A stretch of 31,424 nucleotides of DNA from Firmicutes bacterium UBA7523. Its GTDB lineage: Bacteria > Bacillota > Dethiobacteria > Dethiobacterales > Dethiobacteraceae. The translations under genes and the position numbers were made by a program. How positions within the stretch are numbered: position 1 is the stretch's first letter; every line of letters begins with the position of its first letter. Location of the stretch: NCBI GenBank assembly GCA_002479415.1, contig DLMZ01000045.1, positions 298-31,721 on the forward strand, given 5' to 3'. The notes beneath the pieces were generated by a model that worked only from the letters and a program-made list of their open reading frames with translations, was not told the origin of the DNA and searched no databases. Shown in pieces: positions 25,540 through 31,424 of this stretch.

Positions 25540-27477
25540 TTAAATATCCAGGTTGCGAACATCTCGGGCATATTTCTCAATAAAATCACGCCTTGGTTCT
25601 ACTTTATCACCCATCAAAACAGTAAACATATCATCGGCACGAATTGCGTCTTCCATGGTTACTTGAAGGATTGTCCTTTTTTCCGGATCCATGGTTGTAG
25701 ACCAAAGCTGCTCCGGATTCATTTCCCCCAGACCTTTATAGCGCTGCAAAGATGTTCCTTCCCTGCCGCCTAATTCTTTATAGAGCTTGTTTAACGCATC
25801 ATCAGTATAAACATAATGTTCCTTCTGCTTCTTTTTTAGCAAATACAACGGTGGTTGGGCAATATAAACATAGCCGGCATCAATAAGCGGCTGCATATAG
25901 CGATAGAAAAATGTTAGTAGCAGAGTGCGAATATGTGAACCGTCCACATCTGCGTCAGTCATAATAATAATTTTATGATAACGGGCCCGGGATAAATCAA
26001 AGTCGGTGGAAATTCCCGTTCCTAAAGCTGTAATAATTGTGCGAATTTCCTCATTGGCCAGTATTTTGTCTAAGCGGGCTTTTTCCACATTGATAATTTT
26101 TCCTCTAAGGGGTAAAATTGCTTGGAATTTACGGTCACGCCCTTGTTTTGCAGAACCGCCAGCAGAGTCACCCTCAACAAGATAAATTTCACACATTGAT
26201 GGGTCACGACTCACACAGTCGGCCAACTTACCTGGTAGTGAAGTAATTTCCAGCGCGCTTTTGCGCCTAGCCAACTCCCGAGCTTTACGCGCAGCTTCTC
26301 TAGCTCGTGCTGCACTTACTGATTTTTCGATTAAACGACGCGCAATTGCGGGATTTTCACCAAGAAATGTGCCAAGCTCCTCATAAAGAAATGAATCTAC
26401 TATTCCGCGCATTTCACTGTTACCAAGCTTAGTTTTTGTCTGGCCTTCAAACTGAGGATGCAAAAGCTTAACGCTTATTACAGCTGTAAGCCCTTCTCTT
26501 ATATCTTCACCGCTTACATTACTTTCATTTTCTTTTAATAAATTATTTTTTCGTGCATAATCATTGAAAAGGCGGGTCATTGCAGATTTAAAACCCATTT
26601 CGTGGGAACCACCCTCATGGGTTCTAATATTATTAGCAAAAGAAAGAATCATTTCGTTATAACCGTCATGGAACTGAAGAGCAATTTCAACCTGGCAGCA
26701 ATCCTCTTTTTCTTGTTCCAAATAAATAACCTTTTTATGGATTGATTCTTTGTTTTTATTTAGGTACTCAACAAAAGATTTAATCCCGCCGTCGTATTTA
26801 TAGCTTTCTTGTTTCTCTTGTCCCAAACGAGTATCTTCAAGAGTAATTCTAATTCCCTTATTTAAAAAAGCTAATTCCCGTAATCTTTGAGCCAGAGTAT
26901 CATATTGGTAGTTAAGTGTTTCAAAAATTGAACCGTCTGCTTTAAAAGTTACTTTTGTACCTGTTTTTTTTGTCTTTCCTACAACTTTTAACTCTGTAAC
27001 TGGTTTTCCCTGCTCAAATCTCATATTGTAAGTTTGGCCTTCTCGCTGTACTTCAACCTCAAGCCACTGAGAAAGCGCATTTACCACAGAAACACCTACA
27101 CCATGCAGACCGCCGGAAACCTTATATCCTTCACCGCCGAACTTACCTCCAGCATGAAGAACAGTCAGCACTACTTCCACTGCCGGCTTCTTCATCTTTG
27201 GATGTTCACCAACAGGAATACCGCGGCCATCATCAACAACGGTAATGACGTTATCATCACCGATGCTAACATGAATATTTTCGCAAAAACCGGCCAACGC
27301 CTCGTCAATACTGTTGTCCACTATCTCAAAAACTAGATGGTGCAGACCTCTAGGTCCAGTAGATCCAATATACATAGAGGGACGAAGCCGCACTGCTTCT
27401 AAGCCTTCTAAAACTTGAATTTGTGACTCATCATAGTGGTTGTTATTTGTGTTATTATTATTATTTTCTTCTACCAC
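25540..27477 (-). CDS. gyrB: DNA gyrase subunit B
   Basis: ATPase subunit of DNA gyrase. The GHKL ATPase domain shows EIVDNSIDEA (Asn55) and DDGRGIPV; the Toprim part has LVEGDSAGGSAKQGRDR, PLRGKIINVEKAR and MTDADVDGSHIRTLLL; the C-terminal tail ends near RRDFIEKYARDV. The 645-residue length is typical of Gram-positive GyrB. The start is GTG at 27477 with GGAGG 8 bases upstream. The extreme N terminus is unusual: eight of residues 5-13 are asparagine, coded by AAT/AAC repeats. It forms an operon with gyrA. Confidence 0.98.
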   Translation of the reverse strand: MVEENNNNNTNNNHYDESQIQVLEGLEAVRLRPSMYIGSTGPRGLHHLVFEIVDNSIDEALAGFCENIHVSIGDDNVITVVDDGRGIPVGEHPKMKKPAVEVVLTVLHAGGKFGGEGYKVSGGLHGVGVSVVNALSQWLEVEVQREGQTYNMRFEQGKPVTELKVVGKTKKTGTKVTFKADGSIFETLNYQYDTLAQRLRELAFLNKGIRITLEDTRLGQEKQESYKYDGGIKSFVEYLNKNKESIHKKVIYLEQEKEDCCQVEIALQFHDGYNEMILSFANNIRTHEGGSHEMGFKSAMTRLFNDYARKNNLLKENESNVSGEDIREGLTAVISVKLLHPQFEGQTKTKLGNSEMRGIVDSFLYEELGTFLGENPAIARRLIEKSVSAARAREAARKARELARRKSALEITSLPGKLADCVSRDPSMCEIYLVEGDSAGGSAKQGRDRKFQAILPLRGKIINVEKARLDKILANEEIRTIITALGTGISTDFDLSRARYHKIIIMTDADVDGSHIRTLLLTFFYRYMQPLIDAGYVYIAQPPLYLLKKKQKEHYVYTDDALNKLYKELGGREGTSLQRYKGLGEMNPEQLWSTTMDPEKRTILQVTMEDAIRADDMFTVLMGDKVEPRRDFIEKYARDVRNLDI

Positions 27478-27515
27478 AATCTTAACCTCCCAGTTGCCTT
27501 CGGTGAACTAATTAC

Positions 27516-27540
27516 GACTAACTGAATAGCTCAGTTAGTC
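27516..27540. other. inverted repeat between remB and gyrB
   Basis: A perfect 10-bp stem (GACTAACTGA with TCAGTTAGTC) closes a 5-base loop in the 69-base gap before gyrB. On neither strand is it followed by a clear T run, so it could be a weak terminator, an RNA structure in the gyrB leader or a protein-binding palindrome. The stem is clear; the role is open. Confidence 0.55.
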
Positions 27541-27546
27541 AGATAG

Positions 27547-27789
27547 TTATTTGTCGAAGATATTTTCCTGAAAACGTTTCTTTAACGTGCCCGGAGCTAT
27601 CGGAGAATAGCTTACTCCATTATTTACAACAATGAATGATTTCACTTCTTCTTCGTCTTCCGCTATTTTTATCTCTCTTGTTGCTTGCAAAAACTCCTTG
27701 TTGCATTGCTTTTCTTTAATGCGAATATCAAATATGCCAACTATGTCTTTAACAGCTACGGTACGGGAACCCCCAATATGTAAAAACAT
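27547..27789 (-). CDS. remB: RemB-like protein (YaaB family)
   Basis: A small cytoplasmic protein of 80 residues. The N-terminal half MFLHIGG...VAVKDIVGIFDIR and the C-terminal YSPIAPGTLKKR match the B. subtilis YaaB/RemB pattern, related to the RemA DNA-binding regulator of biofilm matrix genes. Its position between recF and gyrB is the same as in B. subtilis, which supports orthology. GGAGG lies 7 bases before ATG at 27789. The middle acidic stretch EDEEEV is longer than I recall for RemB. Confidence 0.88.
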   Translation of the reverse strand: MFLHIGGSRTVAVKDIVGIFDIRIKEKQCNKEFLQATREIKIAEDEEEVKSFIVVNNGVSYSPIAPGTLKKRFQENIFDK

Positions 27790-27845
27790 TATGCTTCCTC
27801 CCTATATTATTAGATATAGCTTTATTATTTTTAGTTTTCCCTTTT

Positions 27846-28406
27846 TTATCTTTCTGCACTACAGCAAGAACAATATTCTTCATGTACAAGTGAATCAACG
27901 GGCATGCCGCAATGCTTGCAAGGTAGGCAACCTTTCTCCAAAAGCCAATTGTTTTTCTTTTTTTGTGCTATATAAAGTTCCCTTACTTTACCCTCCAAGT
28001 CAGTAGAAAGCCCTGTTTCTCGAAGCATTTCATCTATTTTAATTAAGTCGCTTTCTTCTAGCATTATTTCACGCCAGTTTTCACGTGGTAAATGAATATC
28101 TGTAATTTCAGGTTCCGGGGGACAACCCCCTACTTGAAAACGAATATCTTTCAATAGACGTGTTCCTGTTAAACGATGTAACTGAGTAATAATTTTTTTT
28201 CTTTGAAGAGAAAGGTGCTGCGCCCAAACAGAGTCGTTTACCCAAACAAATAGTATTCCATTATCAACAGATAATGCCCTGCTCTTCCGGGAAATTTTTT
28301 CTCCAACTGCTGCGGGCCAAGCATCGATAAGCATTTGTCCTTTTATTTTTTTAGCTGACGGAAGTTTACTCAATGTTTTTTTTAGGACTTCGCCCACAGT
28401 ATTCAA
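27846..28406 (-). CDS. DUF721/DciA-like protein with C-terminal zinc ribbon
   Basis: Residues ~1-95 resemble the DUF721 domain (VGEVLKKTLSKL, then DAWPAAVGEKISRKSRAL, then LFVWVNDSVWAQHLSLQRKKII), known from DciA, which helps load the DnaB helicase in bacteria lacking DnaC/DnaI. Residues ~110-150 are helical and acidic; the tail carries six cysteines (160, 163, 166, 179, 181, 182), with CKHC and CSCC likely forming a zinc site. The start is TTG at 28406, directly after the recF stop, with GAGG 8 bases before it. The place next to recF, dnaN and dnaA suits a replication role. Helicase loading itself is not shown. Confidence 0.85.
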   Translation of the reverse strand: MNTVGEVLKKTLSKLPSAKKIKGQMLIDAWPAAVGEKISRKSRALSVDNGILFVWVNDSVWAQHLSLQRKKIITQLHRLTGTRLLKDIRFQVGGCPPEPEITDIHLPRENWREIMLEESDLIKIDEMLRETGLSTDLEGKVRELYIAQKKKNNWLLEKGCLPCKHCGMPVDSLVHEEYCSCCSAER

Positions 28407-29525
28407 TTATTTCACCTCTCCACCAACTACTTGAAATAATTTGCCTGATGCTTTTATTTTTCCAAGCTTATCTGCTTCTGTCCCGGAAATAAAGATTTGG
28501 ATGCGGCTGTCTAAAACATCTAACAATGCATTTCTCCTATCTTCATCTAACTCGGAGAAAACATCATCAAAAAGTAAAACGGGAAACTCTCCTGTCTCCC
28601 CTTTGATAAATTCCAGTTCCGCTATTTTTAGGGAAAGAACTAAAGTTCTTTGCTGTCCTTGTGATGCAAAAAAACGTGCATCACGCCCGTTTAAAATAAA
28701 ATAAAAATCATCACGATGAGGCCCTGTTAAAGTTTGTCCCAAACAAGCCTCCTGTTCTTTTTTCTCTGATAAGTTATTTAAAAATAATTCTGTTAATAGC
28801 GGTAAATCTGTATAGTCTTGATCTTGAGCCATAAAGGATGAATGGTAATTAATATCAAGACTTTCTGTTCTTTTAGTCAGTCGTCGCTGTGCCAGTCTTG
28901 ACAATAAGCTTAAGCGACGGATAACAGAAAATCTTTTACTTACTATTTTTGCTCCAAGTAGGGCAAGCTGTTCATTCCAACCGATAAGTTCATCCGAACC
29001 CAGTATTTTTTTACGATGAGTTTTTAGTAAATAATTTCTTTGCCTCAATACATGCTGATATCTATTAATCTCGTTTTCGTAAACAGGAGAAACTTTACTA
29101 ATTTCATCATCTATAAATTTTCTCCTAATACCCGGAGCACCTTTCACAATGGCTAAATCATCAGGAGTAAAAATAACAGTAGTTAGTTTTCCCGTAAAAT
29201 CCCTTTTCTTCTGCATCAAGCCGTTAACACTATAAGTTTTTTTTCTATCTGCTGCATGAAGGCTAATCTGTAAAGAACTTTCTCTGTGAGAGTAGCCTAC
29301 CTTAGCTGAAACTGAGCAATTATCTTTTCCCCATAGTATTAACTCTTCTTCATTGCGAGTACGTAGAGATTTTCCTGTTGCTAAAAAATTGATACCTTCA
29401 ATTAAGTTTGTCTTACCTTGACCATTGGCACCGATAAACAAATTAAAATGATTGTCAAAGCTTAGTTTAAGACATAAATAATTGCGGAAATTATGTAATA
29501 CAAGACTATCAATTCGCAATATCAT
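28407..29525 (-). CDS. recF: DNA replication and repair protein RecF
   Basis: SMC-like ATPase that helps RecA load at gaps. The 372-residue protein has the N-terminal LHNFRNY, Walker A GANGQGKTN (32-40), the ABC-type signature region ASQGQQRTLVLSLKIAE and Walker B LLFDDVFSELD. ATG at 29525 lies only one base after AAAGGAG, so TTG at 29519 (7 bases from that site) may be the true start. Either way the start lies within the end of dnaN, giving an 11 to 17-base overlap and translational coupling. Its stop abuts the DUF721 gene. Confidence 0.97.
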   Translation of the reverse strand: MILRIDSLVLHNFRNYLCLKLSFDNHFNLFIGANGQGKTNLIEGINFLATGKSLRTRNEEELILWGKDNCSVSAKVGYSHRESSLQISLHAADRKKTYSVNGLMQKKRDFTGKLTTVIFTPDDLAIVKGAPGIRRKFIDDEISKVSPVYENEINRYQHVLRQRNYLLKTHRKKILGSDELIGWNEQLALLGAKIVSKRFSVIRRLSLLSRLAQRRLTKRTESLDINYHSSFMAQDQDYTDLPLLTELFLNNLSEKKEQEACLGQTLTGPHRDDFYFILNGRDARFFASQGQQRTLVLSLKIAELEFIKGETGEFPVLLFDDVFSELDEDRRNALLDVLDSRIQIFISGTEADKLGKIKASGKLFQVVGGEVK

Positions 29526-30645
29526 TCTCCTTTATTTCAGGATCTACCCTAATAGGGAGAACAAGGTAGATATAGTCTTCATGTAAAGAGTCTATAAAAA
29601 CACAAGGTTTATTCTGGCCGTTAATCTTTAATATACAATACTCTCCTTCGCAAACTTTGAGCATATCAATAATAAAGCGCATATTTAAAGATAATTCCAT
29701 ATCTTCGCCTTGATACTGCACTTCAACTGTTTCTTGAATTTTACCGTATTTTGATGCGGCCCGAATAGTAATTATTCCCTCACTTATAGAAATTCTGGCA
29801 ATATAGTTCATTCCCTCGGAGAGTAAAGCCGCTCTTTCCAATGCATGTAAAAAAGGTGTAATCTTAATTAAAGCTTGGCCTATGAAATTCTTTGGAATTA
29901 CTCTTTCAATGTTGGGAAAGTTTTCATCTAATAATCGTGAAAATATTTTTCTTTCCCCAGATGAGAGAAGAAGTTGGTTTTTTACAATTACTCCTTCAAT
30001 TGTTTTTTCTTCTTCCCCAAAAATTCTGATAACCTCTTGAAGGTTTTTTGCTGGAACAAGAATAGATATTTTTTTTCCGCTAAAAGAAACAGGACAGGAC
30101 GTAGCCGCTAATCTAAATGTATCCGAAGCGGCAAAAAATAGTTCACTTTCGTTAAATGTGAGATATATTCCAGTGAAAGCTGGTTTTCCTTCATCGTGAG
30201 ATACTGCAAACAATGTTTGTTTTAATGCTCTCTTAAAGTAGGCAGCTTCTACTTGAAAGCTATATTGTGCTTCTTCTGGAGAAAATTCGGGAAATAATGG
30301 GAATTCTTCAGCAGATAAGCCGTAAATTTGAAATTCAGACTGTTCACTTTTAATCTCGGTAAGAAAGCTATTTTCGTCAACGGATATATCAACAATGTCT
30401 CCAGGTAAACGCTTAATGATTTCAATTATTTTAGCAGGTAATACAACTTTTCCCGAGGCTTCATGGGGAGCAGTAAAAGATGTGCGAATACCAATTTCTA
30501 AGTTTGTAGCAGCAATAGTCACTACCTCATCACTGCTTTCCAATAGTACTCCTTCAGGAACTGAGGTATTAATTTTTCCGGGAACTGCTTTTGCTACTGT
30601 TTGCATATGTTCTGCCAGCAAAGCTCGTGATACTGATAGACGCAT
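29509..30645 (-). CDS. dnaN: DNA polymerase III beta subunit (sliding clamp)
   Basis: The ring-shaped processivity clamp, three topologically similar domains in 378 residues. The family start RLSVSRALLAEHMQTVAKAV is at the N terminus, and the C terminus has the expected ...YLVLPIR. ATG at 30645 is chosen, with GGAGG 6 bases upstream; an in-frame ATG at 30669 would put the ribosome binding site inside the gene. It lies between the origin region and recF. A possible promoter (TTTACA, 17 bases, AATACT) overlaps the DnaA boxes at 30722-30739, which would allow DnaA control. Confidence 0.97.
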   Translation of the reverse strand: MRLSVSRALLAEHMQTVAKAVPGKINTSVPEGVLLESSDEVVTIAATNLEIGIRTSFTAPHEASGKVVLPAKIIEIIKRLPGDIVDISVDENSFLTEIKSEQSEFQIYGLSAEEFPLFPEFSPEEAQYSFQVEAAYFKRALKQTLFAVSHDEGKPAFTGIYLTFNESELFFAASDTFRLAATSCPVSFSGKKISILVPAKNLQEVIRIFGEEEKTIEGVIVKNQLLLSSGERKIFSRLLDENFPNIERVIPKNFIGQALIKITPFLHALERAALLSEGMNYIARISISEGIITIRAASKYGKIQETVEVQYQGEDMELSLNMRFIIDMLKVCEGEYCILKINGQNKPCVFIDSLHEDYIYLVLPIRVDPEIKENDIAN

Positions 30646-30699
30646 TTTGCACCTCCAATTTTTTGGCATATATTAAACTGTTATTAATATAATATTATT

Positions 30700-30714
30700 T
30701 AGCAGTAATAGTAT
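30700..30714 (-). promoter_or_regulatory. DnaA-trio-like element
   Basis: On the minus strand the sequence ATACTATTACTGCTA reads as triplets CTA-TTA-CTG-CTA; the complement read 3' to 5' is GAT-AAT-GAC-GAT, the pattern of DnaA-trios that guide DnaA onto single strands. B. subtilis has a closely similar run (CTATTACTTCTA). It lies 7 bases from the nearest DnaA box, on the AT-rich side. The call rests on pattern and position only. Confidence 0.65.
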
Positions 30715-30721
30715 TAAGGGA

Positions 30722-30739
30722 TGTGTATACTGTGTAAAA
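30722..30739 (-). promoter_or_regulatory. tandem relaxed DnaA boxes beside the trio
   Basis: Two directly abutting 9-mers in one orientation on the minus strand: TTTTACACA (30731-30739), which fits TTWTNCACA fully, and GTATACACA (30722-30730), 8 of 9. They adjoin the trio element, as the paired boxes do in B. subtilis. Confidence 0.6.
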
Positions 30740-30805
30740 GCGTTTTTTTGCTATACTGTACAAACCTTCGCAGCTGTGGACGGCTTAGTGGACAAACCTT
30801 CTTTT

Positions 30806-30814
30806 TTATCCACA
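30806..30814 (+). promoter_or_regulatory. DnaA box, perfect consensus
   Basis: TTATCCACA on the plus strand, an exact match to the high-affinity DnaA box, in the middle of the dnaA-dnaN gap. Confidence 0.88.
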
Positions 30815-30876
30815 TAAAACACATAATCACAACTACAAGTATTTTATTAATAGGATAATAACAAAATATCATCACT

Positions 30877-30885
30877 TTATCCACA
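30877..30885 (+). promoter_or_regulatory. DnaA box, perfect consensus
   Basis: TTATCCACA on the plus strand, an exact match to the DnaA box, 5 bases beyond the dnaA stop codon and in the same orientation as the box at 30806. Confidence 0.88.
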
Positions 30886-30890
30886 TTTTA

Positions 30891-31424
30891 TTAACAATTG
30901 TTAATTTTAACGATTATTTGTTCGATGATTGATTTAAGCTGGGAATCATTATTTATATCAGCAGTCATTTTTTTATGCGCATGCATTATTGTTGTATGGT
31001 CTCGTCCCCCAAAATCTTCACCGATTTTGGGCAGAGATGCGTCTGTTAATTCTCTAGCAAGATACATAGCAACGTGCCGTGGCAGAGTAACATTTTTTGT
31101 TCTTTTTTTTGCTCTTAATTCATCAGGTTTTACAGCAAAATGTTCGGCCACTTCTTTTTGAATCTGTTCGATAGTAATAATCTTATGTTTATTCTTATTG
31201 TCAATAATCCCTTTTAAAGCTTCTTCTGCCAAAGATACATCTATTGAGCGGTTTGTAAGTGAAGAATAAGCTATTACACGAATAAAAGCACCTTCAAGCT
31301 CACGAATGTTGGTAACGATTTTATCAGCAATAAATAGCATTACATCATTACTAATGGATATTTTTTCTAAAGATGCTTTCTTGCGCAAAATAGCAATCCT
31401 TGTTTCTAAATCAGGTTGTTGAAT
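30891..31424 (-). CDS. dnaA: chromosomal replication initiator DnaA, C-terminal part (5' end outside window)
   Basis: The last 177 residues of the AAA+ initiator that binds DnaA boxes and opens oriC. The reading frame is open to the window edge and begins IQQPDLETRIAILRKKA, within the AAA+ domain; NIRELEGAFIRVIAYS ends that domain. Domain IV follows, with the DNA-binding helix-turn-helix and the signature GGRDHTTIMHAHKKM. Any apparent start near 31388 is an internal TTG. It is the gene nearest the origin and is transcribed towards it, as in other Firmicutes. Confidence 0.98.
   Translation of the reverse strand: MQQPDLETRIAILRKKASLEKISISNDVMLFIADKIVTNIRELEGAFIRVIAYSSLTNRSIDVSLAEEALKGIIDNKNKHKIITIEQIQKEVAEHFAVKPDELRAKKRTKNVTLPRHVAMYLARELTDASLPKIGEDFGGRDHTTIMHAHKKMTADINNDSQLKSIIEQIIVKINNC

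Larger units (their letters stand above)
30646..30890. other. replication origin region (oriC) between dnaA and dnaN
   Basis: This 245-base gap has no gene. Read from dnaA towards dnaN it holds two perfect DnaA boxes (30877-30885 and 30806-30814), weaker boxes near 30787-30795, two abutting relaxed boxes (30722-30739), a DnaA-trio-like element (30700-30714) and then an AT-only-like stretch (about 30667-30699) suited to unwinding. The order boxes, trio, AT-rich DNA downstream of dnaA matches the B. subtilis unwinding region. A 10-base direct repeat ACAAACCTTC occurs at 30760-30769 and 30792-30801. The direction of all genes from here to the left fits replication moving leftwards. Confidence 0.85.

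Noticed and set aside
27632..28006. Plus-strand open frame of 124 codons
   Set aside because: It is antisense to remB and the DUF721 gene, both of which have family matches and good ribosome binding sites.
1..31424. CRISPR arrays, insertion sequences or prophage genes
   Set aside because: No regularly spaced repeats, transposase, integrase or phage structural genes were seen on either strand.

Overview
The window is mostly one strand of a Firmicutes (Clostridia-type) chromosome, reading away from the replication origin. The right end holds the end of dnaA, an origin-like intergenic region, then dnaN, recF, a DUF721/DciA-like gene, remB, gyrB and gyrA, all on the minus strand. This order, the remB (yaaB) gene between recF and gyrB, strong GGAGG ribosome binding sites, frequent TTG/GTG starts and the GerMN domains all point to a low-GC, Gram-positive, probably anaerobic bacterium. 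I cannot name the species.

From the origin leftwards: (i) 30646-30890 carries two perfect DnaA boxes, two abutting relaxed boxes, a DnaA-trio-like element and an AT-rich stretch, in the polarity of the B. subtilis unwinding region; (ii) 23063-29525 holds replication and topology genes, followed by a membrane-anchored flavoprotein-like gene (21791-23050); (iii) 20145-21644 is a stand-alone carboxyltransferase (OadA/PycB-like, no biotin domain); (iv) 15332-20009 is a branched-chain amino-acid operon ilvD-ilvC-leuC-leuD ending in a 42-residue RCKP-type zinc-ribbon gene and a strong terminator; (v) 11346-15163 holds an EF-G paralogue, D-Ala-D-Ala ligase and a small membrane-anchored secreted protein; (vi) 9744-11230 is pdxS-pdxT; (vii) 4742-9611 is an overlapping group: family 4 uracil-DNA glycosylase, OmpR-type regulator, HAMP histidine kinase and a large lipoprotein with a beta-propeller followed by two GerMN domains; (viii) 722-4644 holds argS, a convergent GDT1/TMEM165-family cation transporter (the only plus-strand gene of this part), and serS followed by two tRNA-Ser genes.

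The first ~715 bases do not fit the rest. They hold the 3' end of a GC-rich type II secretion/type IV pilus ATPase gene, a bidirectional terminator, and a tRNA-Arg(ACG) with its own consensus promoter, all of proteobacterial character. The change lies 15 bases or less from the 3' end of tRNA-Ser(GCT). A chimeric contig join is the simplest explanation; horizontal transfer beside a tRNA gene is the alternative.

The most unusual biology is the regulator-kinase-lipoprotein set, which resembles the actinobacterial MtrA-MtrB-LpqB system with the lipoprotein domains in reverse order. The flavoprotein with a degraded nucleotide-binding motif behind gyrA, the zinc-ribbon DUF721 protein and the secreted protein behind ddl are the other loci whose roles are open.
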